A stretch of 64,000 bases of DNA from Pithys albifrons albifrons. Lineage: Eukaryota > Chordata > Aves > Passeriformes > Thamnophilidae. This document shows, piece after piece, positions 52,740 through 62,862 of this stretch. The stretch spans positions 62,980,299 through 63,044,298 of the forward strand of contig NC_092461.1 in the NCBI RefSeq assembly GCF_047495875.1. The letters are read 5' to 3'. The notes below the pieces were generated by a model. The model had not been told where the DNA came from and did no database searches. It saw only the letters and a program-made list of their open reading frames with translations. A program made the position numbers and the translations under genes. Numbering within the stretch: position 1 is the first letter of the stretch; each line of letters opens with the position of its first letter.

Positions 52740-53240
52740 CACTATAAAGCACTTTTTTTTCTGATACAAATTTCACCATTGTACTGTGATTGACAGCCAT
52801 CCCAATGTCTATAAACAACCTACAAGCCTCCCAAATTGACCATTCAGTTCCTGCGTCCAACATTTAAACACTGAGCGGTTTTTGCGCTCAATAAAATTCC
52901 TTTTCATTTCGCTCTGGGTTGCCATGTCTCTTCAAACAGAGACAGAAAAGCAGTGCTCTGTGTCAGACAGATTTTAATTTTCAGTCCTCATCCATTCGTA
53001 CAATGTAGACACAAGCAAACAAACTCTACCCAAAGCCTAGCAACACACAGTTTAAACAGTCAATGCGTATGAGCTACGGGATGAAGGCCTGGACCTGTTC
53101 ACACATGAATAAAGAAGATTAAGATTTTCTTTCAAAGACATGAAGCCTTTTTGACAGCCTGTGTCAACAGCGCTGTCTGCCTCTCAATGTGAAACAGTCT
53201 TCTATCACAGGTTCCCACAGGGAGGTCTTGCTTATTAGCA
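52740..53240. promoter_or_regulatory. candidate enhancer or conserved non-coding block
   Basis: This repeat-free block stands out from its AT-rich, CpG-poor surroundings by keeping several CpGs (ctgcgtcc, gagcgg, ttgcgctc, ttcgctctg, cattcgtac, atgcgtatg, ctacggg, cagcgctg). It carries a perfect PBX-MEIS/PREP type decamer, TGATTGACAG, at 52787-52796, and a 6-bp-stem hairpin at 52872-52890 (tgagcg-gtttttg-cgctca). CpG retention together with a TALE-homeodomain site suggests a developmental enhancer, but this is inference without an alignment. Confidence 0.27.
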
Positions 53241-53651
53241 TGCTTTACACTTCCATTCCTTGTCAGTATTTAATTTAAGAATAAGGGTGCAAAGTTTTGC
53301 AAACTCTTACTTACCCACAATGAAAGGATAACTTACTGGAGACACTGAAAGGAAATACCAGCTAACATGAACACCTACAGAGTACATTTTTAAAGAGAAT
53401 AACCTAGAAAAAAAAAAGAAAAAAAAGTGGATACAGTTGTGTTCTATATTTGTCACTGCAAGTATACCAGAAAATTTGTTAATCACAGAACACCTCTTTT
53501 AGCAGGCTGCTTTTGTAGAATTCTTGTCAGCCTACCTTTTAAATGTAACACATGAGCTGCTGTGCAGGGCAATACATCAACTAAAATTTTGGACATAGCA
53601 AAAAAATCTCTAAACAGCAGCAATAATGCTGAGTGTGTTCATATATAAGCA

Positions 53652-53775
53652 TGAGCCTTAAAGGGGCCTCCAAAGTCATCAAACTAAGTCCACTGCTATC
53701 ACAGGCTATATGACATATAATCCCCCTCAAAAAGTGACCAAGCACTCTTCTAAAACAACACTGTGCACAACAAAA
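53652..53775 (-). mobile_element. possible diverged CR1 3' fragment
   Basis: 'aaaggggcctccaaagtcat' followed by 'aactaagtccactgctatca' and 'aagtgaccaagcactcttct' loosely follows the order of a reverse-complement CR1 3' UTR and ORF2 end (…ggacctc…aagatcatc…agtccaac…). Similarity is low and the ends cannot be set. Confidence 0.38.
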
Positions 53776-56700
53776 AGTCAAACCCATTGTTTTCCTTGAA
53801 GAGAAAGATTAGTCCAGGCTGAAACAATTTAGATTCTATTTTTCTGAATGAAAGACAGCACCAAGTCACCATTATGGTCTGATGTTATCATATTGCTTAA
53901 AATCAAAACACTGTAAGAGTCCAGTCTTGCAAACATACTTTGGAGCTGTTTAGATAAAGAAGTGAGTGGTTCCAGTGAAGGTAATTGCATCATGCAGATG
54001 TACAGCATATGCAGCTTTCAGGATTGCAGTTTAAATTTCTGGAGCTAAAACTAATAGGCAAACCCCATACTTTCTGCAATAAAACTTTTTTTTTCTGGGA
54101 ACAAACAAAAATGTTACTGCTGTATTAGCTCACTGCTTGGGTAAGACCACAGATTCGTTATCAGTTTTCTCATCTAACTTAATATTAAAAATTTAGTTTG
54201 AAATTATTACAGGAGAAAGTTGGAGTTTCAGGAAAAATAAACTATTGCAACAATGTCTCAGTGAAGTAAGAGGGAAAAGTTCCAAATTTATCTCCATTTT
54301 GGACTTAAAATACCAAGATTAAATAAGGACAGTCCTGAAAGACAAGTCATAATCCATATCATGGGAAGCAAGATTTCAGACAGGATAATTAAAAAGATAT
54401 TTTTTCCAAAATTGCTATGACTTTTCTTAAGGCTCAAAATAATTTGCACCTGCATTTTTTAACATTTTTTTTTAAATCATGCACTAAAGTAAAGGGAAAT
54501 TAATGTTTCATGGCTCTAATGTAAAATTCAATGTGAGGTACAGAAAGAGCTGAATGACCTTGTGACAAGAAATAAACAGTTGAGACAAGAAAGGATAACT
54601 AGGGTTACAAGGATCAACATTTAATGCATCAAAAATCTTCCTTTAAAGCTGTGTACTGTACACAAAAATGATTCATATTCTTTTAGAAGTATCTGCTTAG
54701 CAGACGCTTTCTAACATTAGTCTTGATTTTCCTCCTCTGTGAAAATCACAGCTGAGTGTGTGAAAGCTAATATAGTTACACTAAAGATGCACTTCCTTTT
54801 ATCCTGGTTTAATACATCCCAGAGAAATGATCTAAGCTTTTATTTAGTAATTTTTAAGGCAGTACAATTTGAGTTGTACAATTTGATTCTAGCCAACATT
54901 TATTTCTGTCAGGCAAGTATGTGACTTATTGCACTGCAGTTATAATTCATAACATATTTGGTTATGTTCTTAAAGCTACATATTTGTTTAACAGAAATAA
55001 ATGTAATCTCAAATTTTAACTTGCTAAAGTTAAATTTGTCTAGACATCTAGAAAAAATTACATAGGTCAAAACACAAAGATAAATAAGTAAAGAAGATGT
55101 ACAAATACTATGTGTTCAAAAGCCTGGATTTTATTCTCCCCAATGTCAGTTATTCGTAGGCATCAGTTTTAAGAAGGAACACTAGGTTTTAGTAGCAGTT
55201 AGTGGCAGGGCTATAAATGAAGTATGATTTCCACTATAAAAGAAAAAAAAAACCAAACACAAATCTGCAACAAATAAAATAATTGATTTTTATTTTCTGA
55301 TCAGTTCTTTAAACTTATAACATAAACAATATGTCCATTACTTTGCATCTCCCCCTCCCCGGTCCCCCCCCAAATTAATTTATTCCCTGTCTGTCAGGGT
55401 CTCAGGATGAAGTCTTTTGTTTTGCTTTGTTTTATTTGAGACAGATGCATTACTTGGAATCAAAAACACTTTTAAAGTTTAGATGTAGAGCGCATACCAT
55501 TTGCAAGAAACACTCTCAGTAGTTTGGGGACCCCTGCCTAACTACACTCACAGACAAGTACTCATCAGAGCATCACCAGTTACAAAAAAAAAAAAAAGGT
55601 GCCAAAACACCATAGAAGTTTTGTCAATTTTAGTTAAAAAGCTCTACAATTTAGTGATTTACTGATCTTTCCGTGTTAATTTTCATCACCAAGCAAGCTA
55701 CGTAACAAAGTTCATCAGCTGAGAAATTCAACAAAGCCTTGGGGAAGATGCTTTTCAACATGGCTGCCATCTCCCCTTATTCTTTCTCAACTGACCTCAG
55801 TGGGCTGTGATTCTGCAAATGGTATTTCTACCTCTTTGTTCTTAATGAGATTCTCTTGTATTCTTCTCCTCGCTAGTTAGGAGGTCATCCTTCGCCCTGG
55901 GGGCATTTGGCTTTACTGTCACGGAGCACAGTGGGAAACAGTCACACTTCAAGCAATTGTCAGCAAGTTTCTCTGAAATACAAGATTTGAGGAAACAGTG
56001 GTGGTGGGATTTCATAACTTTCAGTGCAACTGGCACAAGTAAATGTGACCACATCTATTAAATACCTCTCAGGAGTTCTCTCACACATTAGATTGACATG
56101 ATAGTGTAGGCAGGAGAGAGGAAGAAACCTTTTTTAATTTTGTGCCTGAGTGAGAGAAGGGAAAATTTAGGAATGTGTGTTAGGGGATGGGGATTTAAGA
56201 CAGACTGGGCAAAGGTTGGCAGATGGGAGGAGAGAAAGTATGCATGTTGCTTAACTGTGAGCAGCTACTCCCACCCATTTTATCTGGAGGATCTTTGGAA
56301 GATACTAGTGTAACATGTAGACAGAACTTGTGGCTGCCAAAAGCAAGAGTTAGCAATATTTGTGTGTGACTAAATCATTCTTTGACCTTCAGATATTTCA
56401 CCCATCAAAAGAGAAATCCAAGACCTAGTCATGTAGTGGGAGTGTGCACCCATGCTCCAGCTTTCAAACTCCAAGACAGCACGAGCATCTTTGTACAGTT
56501 GTGTCCTTACCATCAGTTTACATGGACATGCCAGGCTGTCGCACAGAAACTGACATTCCATAATCATAATTCATCTGTTACTATATGTCACGTATGGGGC
56601 AAAATTAAGGGGAAATGGATGTTCTAATTTAGTCTTTCTATAACTTAGAGTTTGTAAAGCAAATTGCCCACACAGCTCACAGGGTTTCTTCATACCTGCT

Positions 56701-58339
56701 CAGGGAAGAAAAAGGACACATTCTGGTTCAGGTTTTGGATTTTCTTAATGATTTATCAAAATAGTGAATTGTTTAAACTGAAACCCAAAATCACTACTTA
56801 TATTGAGATGTTATCACAATACCTCACATCTTTTTTCACTCACCAAGTTCCCTGACCAGGCTACCACTTCCCCTGTAGTTCCCTAAGTTTCTCCCTTGAT
56901 ACATAGCCTATGGAGTTGTATCTCCTCTTGGAAGCTTCTAAGGAAATTTTGGGTTGTGCACTGAAATGCCCAAAATGACATGTTACAGACATCACCAGGT
57001 CTTACACTTTGTGCTTCCTGACACACAGAGCTCATAAACAATTTGTCACTGTTTACTCTCTGTCAATTATTTTTGAAGGCAGTTTTACTAGCAATGATAT
57101 TCCAAACATTAAAACTATCCTACAGTTCAAGGATATGTCCCAACATCAGTGATGAATTGCATGACACCTCCAGTGTGCTCAGCTACAGGAACATGATACG
57201 AAACATGAAGTCACTCTGCTCAGTTTACTATCATATCACAATCCTCAAACCTTACATGATGACATTAAGAGCATGGCCCTTCATCCTGTCTTATTCAGGG
57301 TTTGCTCAGAGTGTGAATGTGGACCAAAGGCTATCTCAGGTAAGCAAGTAGACAAGGATCAGTCAAGCTGAAATTAAGAAAGAATAGTTCTCTGCCCTTG
57401 CTGCTGTAAGGCTGGTTGACCATATTTCAGGACAACAGCAAATTCCTACTGAAGATTTTGGTGCAGTAATGAACAGCCTTCCCTTTGCCACTCAAGAAAA
57501 CTGGGAGAAGGAAAGGGAGCTGGGAGGGTAGTGCAGGGTGAGAACAACCAGTTGAAGAAGGGGAAAACTAAGACTTTTTATGCCATCCTTGTCTGTGAAA
57601 CCACAGTTGCAGAACGCCAGGTATTGGCTCACATTTAAAGCCCTAGTCCTCCTAGGTCCAGAATCCCACTCAAGAAAGGGAAGAAGCAGATGCAGGGACT
57701 GAACTAACACATAAGCACTGAAGAAACTCACACAAGAAGAAATGCCAGGGATACCTAACAAATGGTGATACCTGTAGAACAATGAATTTGTAAAATGACT
57801 TTGTATGTTGGACAAAATTCAGTGTTAGGCCTTAATCTATAATATTTCAAAATCCTATGTCAGATGATGGTGATGTTCCATGCTTAGGTGGATTCCCAGT
57901 TATCCCAGTACTTGTTAGCCTCACCTCAAAGGCAAATAAGGTAAAAAGCAGTTGCTTAATGTTTTCACAATTTATAGTGTGTTCAACATTCATTCAGTTT
58001 ACCCATCTTGTTCCTAATCCTAAAATAACCAGCTTTAAAAGAGGGTATTTTGCAGAATTTTACAACTTTATAACATCTGCACCAAATATTGTGGAAATGT
58101 TTTAACCCAAGTTCCAAAATTATACATGATTTAATAAAGGAGTTGTTTGTGTTGGTTAAACAAGTCAGCTATTGAAAACAGATTCATGGAGGATAAACAG
58201 CTTTAGTATGTGAATTGCTTAGGTTTATTGAATTGTCTGTAAATACATTTAAATGTAAGTTATTAAATTAGATTACTAAGATAGCTTAGCCTTACAGGTC
58301 TGTGTTTGGGGACCTTGTATAGCATTTGATGGCACAATA
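53776..58339. other. gene-free AT-rich stretch
   Basis: No gene or repeat family was recognised. Low-complexity tracts: A-rich run near 55240-55252, C-rich run at 55351-55371, and A14 at 55584-55597. Open frames such as 56382-56627 and 57043-57351 (plus) and 57492-57815 (minus) match nothing I know. Confidence 0.45.
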
Positions 58340-58640
58340 CTAGGGCACCTATTAGCAATTTCAAATTGACCTGTTTGAAGACTAATTGGTAACAAGGAAC
58401 AACATCAACAGGAAATGTTAAACAGTTATTAATAACTGTATCTGAGAATTTTTCCTGTCTATTAATGCAGTTATTTTTGCATTGCCATTGATGACAATGA
58501 CTGTGATGAGCTGAAAGCTTTCATAACTATGTTTTCACTTAACAATGTGATCATATTTTTATGCTAATTTTTCATTACAGCCTAGATTTTATTGGTTTAA
58601 TACCAGAAAATTTACTAGAGCTCCCAAAAGAAGTACAGTG
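58340..58640. promoter_or_regulatory. possible conserved non-coding block with 18-bp palindrome
   Basis: A perfect 18-bp palindrome, acagttattaataactgt, lies at 58422-58439. It is followed by many homeodomain and POU-like cores (ctattaatgcag, tttgcattgcc, atgctaatttttcatta) and a second 12-bp palindrome (tgaaagctttca, near 58511). The arrangement resembles conserved enhancers, but AT-rich sequence makes such matches frequent. Confidence 0.2.
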
Positions 58641-60844
58641 TGATCTCTCCATGTGAAATAATTTATTTTTCATGGCTCCTCATCCATGTAAACTGCAACC
58701 TGTGCCATTTCAGTGCAGCTTTTAAAAGTCATGGTAAAATGCAATTCCTGCTCCAGCATGCTAACAACCTAAAATATCAGAAATACAGTGAATAAAACAC
58801 ATAAACAGAAGATGGGACTAGTGTATCAAGATTAATGACTTTTTTCTTACACATTGTTCTTTTTCGTGCACTTTTCTGCAAATTCCTTCTCTATACACTA
58901 CTGAACATGTCGACCATCTTTGCAAAGCATTGCCAGAAGACAAAAATTAAGGAGTGGAATAAACTGTGGAGGTGGGGATGAATAACCTGTGGGAATGGAA
59001 GAGGAAAGAAAATTATGTACAGTAATTAGCAAAGCACCTCTCACGTGGAGAATATGTAGGAAGGCAAATGCCATGTGTTTGCTAAAATATATTTCCATCT
59101 GTTCTCTATTCCTCATCCTCACATCTCCACATACACCTCTGCATTCCTTCCCCAGGACAAAGGAGAGCTGAATGGTGTTAACATCAGGGTTGAGAATTTC
59201 CTTCCAGTGATCCTTTGTCTGTGAGACAACAACTCCTTTCTCTTTCAGCAACGCATGGCTCAGTGACAGGAGAAGGCATCCAAGGTGTACAGTCCATAGA
59301 GCCACCTCTTCCCATTGCTCTCTGCCAGCCTCCTAGCAGATGTTATTCTGCAGGTAGTGCTGGGATCAAATTGCTGCTCTTCTTAGAAAAAGCTGTTCAG
59401 CTCATCTGTTAGAGACAGGAGCTTTGCTATGACTACTGCAGCCAGTTTGTGTTCTCAAACTTGAACAATTCAGTTCCTCTCCCTGGGTTAAAGGACCCAA
59501 GACCACAGAAGACACAAATGCCTTAGTGGATAATTGAGACCTAAGCATGGCTAGACAGGAATTGCAGCCACCTGGTTTGCACACAGGCACAGCTTTTCGC
59601 CTGCCAGGGAGGCAAGCTCAGTGCAGGCTTCTGAGAAAACATCATTTCATCAAGTGCCAAACACCCAGCAGTGACACACACTTTCTTCTTTGTTCTCTGC
59701 AATATAAAGCCAATGGTCTGATTTCTGCATTTCCAGAGGCAAGACTAATTGTTTTTCAGTGTTTCATAGAGCAGCAGCAAAACAATGTGTTGAGAATAGA
59801 TATTAGACAAGGTAAGAGCAAAGGGAGGCCATCAGCAGGCAAGAAAATGTGAGCAGTTCTGTCACAGAGCAACACTGAAGCCTAATGTGGCATGGCCACA
59901 ACAAGCCATGTAAGTGGTGAACCAAGTGTGACACATGCCCAATAGAATAATAAAACTAGAACAATTACAAGTAATCAGGTCCCAGATTAGTCTCGCTAAA
60001 ATTTTTGGCACTACTATTTATCACAGCTCTTTTAACACCATGCACAAGTCCTTGTTCAATACTGACTCACACAGAAGTGAGTTTTACATTCAAGTGATGG
60101 CACAAATCCTTCTCCATAGTTCTGAGTTTCCTTCTTTCCCAATAAGATCTTATAATAAATTATCAGGCAGGGTGGGATCACAGCATGATTGAGGTTAGCC
60201 ATGAGAATTCTGAAGTTTTTTGATAGGTTTAGTAGAATAGCAACAGAACACAGCTGATGGATACAGTAACACAAATCATAAAGCCTTATTGTCAGTACTG
60301 GAAAGAACTTTTATGTGACTAGCCTCACTTTAACAAAACATTAACTTTTTCCATAAGTGAAATATTGAGTGATTTGGTTGCTGGGAGTGGGCTGAGGTCT
60401 GATATGCCTGGTTAGTCTTTGGTGGGTAATTCATTTAGATCCTGAACACCTAAACCAGATGTTTATATTTAATAGGTCAGCAAGTCTCATAAGCAAGTCA
60501 TTATTTAATAGTAGAATTGGGTATTTCAGCATCTCTCTCTCTCCTTTTCCACTACCAAGCAGACATAGTGTCACACATACATGCTTTTATCACTTGTGTG
60601 CAGCATACTGTAACCATTCAATAGCTTTAAGAGTTGTATGTAGAAGACTGATGTAATAGTTTGCAGTTTATGAGAGCTCTAACTGTAGGTTTATAGGATA
60701 CAAATGTTTAAGTATTCTGTATCTGGGACAGATTCAGAGGTGAAGCAAAAAAAGAAAGTTGTGTTTGGAATATAATACAATTGTGACACAAGTACCACAA
60801 CAGTCGTCTGTTAAGTCCTCTTCCTGTCTAATTTGAACCATGGT
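58641..60844. other. gene-free stretch
   Basis: No gene was recognised. The longest open frames (58898-59305 minus, 59547-59852 plus) have no family features. A short CT-repeat patch lies near 60532-60543. Confidence 0.4.
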
Positions 60845-60860
60845 TTTATTCATTAGATTT
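60845..60860. repeat. target-site duplication, left copy (5S-headed retroposon)
   Basis: tttattcattagattt is repeated as tttattcattaaattg at 61178-61193, with 15 nt in common apart from one substitution (G/A). The copy sits immediately before the predicted first base of the 5S-like head. Confidence 0.85.
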
Positions 60861-60981
60861 AGGCAGTTAAATGCCTCCCTGACATCCGATTCCACCAGAT
60901 CTCAGAAGCTAAGCAGGGTCAGCCCCGGATTAGTACTTGGATGGGAGACCTCCTGGGAAATGCCGGGTGCCGTAGGTTCTA
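60861..60981 (+). pseudogene. 5S rRNA-like head of the retroposon
   Basis: The segment is co-linear with vertebrate 5S rRNA from base 1 to the end. The 5' third is diverged ('ctccctgacatccgattcca'). The box A / intermediate element / box C region is nearly intact, so Pol III transcription may have been possible. It is not a functional rRNA gene: the 5' strand of helix I no longer pairs with the 3' end, no T-run terminator follows, and it is fused to the body. Confidence 0.88.
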
Positions 60982-61158
60982 GTCCTGAGGACTTCACTGG
61001 CACTGTCCAAGCTCGCTCGGCCGTGGCAGATGGACCTCAGGACTTAAACGGTGGGGCCAGTTCTGCGCACGCTGAGCCTCACCTAAAACTCCACTGCGCA
61101 GGCTGGAAGGGCACACCCATGTGGGGACAGCCCTTCCCAAATCTTCGTTCGCGAAGAT
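60981..61158 (+). other. structured body of the 5S-headed retroposon
   Basis: Four sets of exact inverted repeats are visible. Stem 1: agtcctgag (60981-60989) with ctcaggact (61036-61044). Stem 2, nested and adjoining it on the 3' side: gtcca (61005-61009) with tggac (61031-61035). Stem 3: ggaagggc (61105-61112) with gcccttcc (61130-61137), capped by ccca/tggg (61116-61119 with 61122-61125). Stem 4: atcttcg (61141-61147) with cgaagat (61152-61158), closed by a ttcg tetraloop. Such ordered stems suggest that RNA folding matters for the element, perhaps for recognition of its 3' end by a LINE reverse transcriptase. That role is inference. Confidence 0.8.
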
Positions 61159-61177
61159 GAGCCACACACACATGCAC

Positions 61178-61193
61178 TTTATTCATTAAATTG
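61178..61193. repeat. target-site duplication, right copy (5S-headed retroposon)
   Basis: tttattcattaaattg matches the left copy at 60845-60860 over 14 of 16 positions, and follows directly after the CA-rich tail. Confidence 0.85.
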
Positions 61194-62543
61194 CATTCAC
61201 AGCTAGACACTTTACTGAGCTCTCAGCCTTTCCTTAAGGTGAATATGGACGTGAATTTATTGGAGTAAGTCTGAGTTTCAGGTCTTTTTCTTCAAATCTT
61301 CATTTTCTTCACTGCATTATTTTGGGTTTAGTCCAGTGTAATAGGGTAGGGTTTGGCCCATCATCATTTCAAAGATTCCAGCATTTTCAAACACTGGGTT
61401 GTAAACGAACCTGTGACATCCATAACTTATGAGGAAAATACATTTACCAACTGAATTCAGATATGTATACAAATAAGTAGAAAACACTCAAGAAGTAAAA
61501 TTTGAAGCCTATCAAATATGTCTTGTCCCTTTTTCTCCATTCTTGAACCTGTTAACTCACATTAAATAAAGGAGAGTTTTCAAAGTGACAACATAATTTG
61601 GAGCCCAAACTGCTGCAAAGACAAAATAATCACTATTCTTAATACTAAATATATTTATTTCCAATTGCTATATGTTAAAATGAAATTTTGAATGGCATTG
61701 TTAATCAGAAAGATATTTTTTATAATCCAGAATTTTAGAGTAGGATAAGGTCCTGAAATTACATTTAAACATGAATTTAAAAATACAGGAAACCTCCATT
61801 AATATGAAAGAACAGATCCTTTTAAAGACATGATTAAAATTATGTATTTAAATCCATTAATATAAGTGTAGCATATAAACACATTCACATAGTATCAATA
61901 CATAGCTAAATGCTAGAACAAATTTTAAAGTGGAATACAAATAAATGCATTAGAATCCTCAAGTTCACCCCTTGTTAAACACAAATGGTAACAATGCCTC
62001 ATTGTCCAATTTTTTTCCCTTCAGTAAATTCTGTTTGAGTTGCTCAGAACTTTGCCATATTTCAATTCTTCATGCTGAAGTATGTCATGCTGGGTGCTCA
62101 CTTCAGGCTGAATTCTTCTATAGACTGTCATCTTAAGTGGTTCCCCCATTTCTAGGAATAATATTAAGATCAAAAAGGTGCTGTCCATGTAAAAATACTG
62201 GAGCAGAAGTTTGAATCTGCTCAGTAAGTTTTTCACTACAAAAATCTCTGTCAACTAAAATGTTGATGGAGACAGCTCTGGAAAGCACATTGCTACATGC
62301 TCAGGACTGTCAGCTGAAGCCTGGCAGCTAAATTTTCCAAGGATCCTCTGGCCCTGGAGCATGCTTTGTCCCCATGCAGCTCCTGTATGATGGCCAAGAG
62401 GCAGAGCTGACAATGCTCCTGGTTCTCACCCACCTCTTGCACCATATTACATTCTTCTTAAAATGCCAACTTCTGAAGTTCTGCTGAGCTCAGGAAAATC
62501 TTAGTTGTCAAGACTCTTAAGAGAAGGTTTCCAGCACTCACTA
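61194..62543. other. AT-rich non-coding stretch
   Basis: No gene or repeat family was recognised. The open frame at 62021-62254 (minus) has no family features. Confidence 0.4.
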
Positions 62544-62609
62544 ACATAATGAAAAGCCTGAAAACATGGGGTAACTACATAATGAAAAGCCTGAAAACAT
62601 AGGGTAACT
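62544..62609. repeat. 33-bp tandem duplication, two copies
   Basis: Copy 1 (62544-62576) and copy 2 (62577-62609) both begin acataatgaaaagcctgaaa and differ at a single base (catgggg versus catagggg alignment, G/A). Four bases of a third unit (acat) follow. The low divergence suggests a recent slippage or unequal exchange. Confidence 0.95.
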
Positions 62610-62808
62610 ACATATTGAAATCTCAAAAAATATTTGAAAATAAATTCAACAACAAGAAGTCTAATAAAAACATCAATAGAAGTTTGTTTGTTTTCTTTTT
62701 GAACAGTCTTATGACTGCAAAGGCAGTTTCATGATTTGTTGTGGTGGTCTGCCTCCTGGTTTTTTTAAATGCTTGTGGCTGAGAATACTGGAAATAATGC
62801 ATGTTTAC

Positions 62809-62862
62809 CTGAGAGAAGTGCTGCAAGGAATGGAGTAGTTTTGTCATGCAGTTAGTCCAGAA
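62809..62862 (-). other. possible 54-nt in-frame exon, weak
   Basis: On the minus strand a strong pyrimidine-rich acceptor (tgattttctgtcttcag) is followed by exactly 18 open codons (FWTNCMTKLLHSLQHFSQ), then TCAG|GTAAAC. It begins and ends in phase 0. It lies on the same strand as the 26.2-kb and 1-kb candidates, so all could belong to one long minus-strand gene. A 54-nt segment is often open by chance and no family is recognised. Confidence 0.2.

Larger units (their letters stand above)
60861..61177 (+). mobile_element. 5S rRNA-headed composite retroposon (SINE-like), 317 bp
   Basis: The element starts at the position expected for base 1 of 5S rRNA and contains a full-length 5S-like head of about 121 nt. 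The internal Pol III promoter region is strongly conserved: 'agaagctaagcagggtc' then 'tagtacttggatgggagacc', ending 'gccgggtgccgtaggttct'. The remaining ~195 nt form a GC- and CpG-rich body with several nested inverted repeats (listed separately) and a short CA-rich tail ('cacacacacatgca'). A 15-16 bp target duplication flanks it exactly. Unlike the SINE at 2282 it has no CR1 3' end, so its partner LINE is unknown. Preserved CpGs and a nearly identical duplication argue for a fairly recent insertion. The name of the family is not known to me. Confidence 0.85.

Noticed and set aside
60861..60981. functional 5S rRNA gene
   Set aside because: The 5' third is diverged, helix I cannot form, no T-run terminator follows, and it is fused to a body within target duplications.
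60982..61043. hammerhead ribozyme suggested by a CTGAGGA string at 60985
   Set aside because: The second conserved core (GAAA plus stem III) is absent at the required position, so the motif match is chance.
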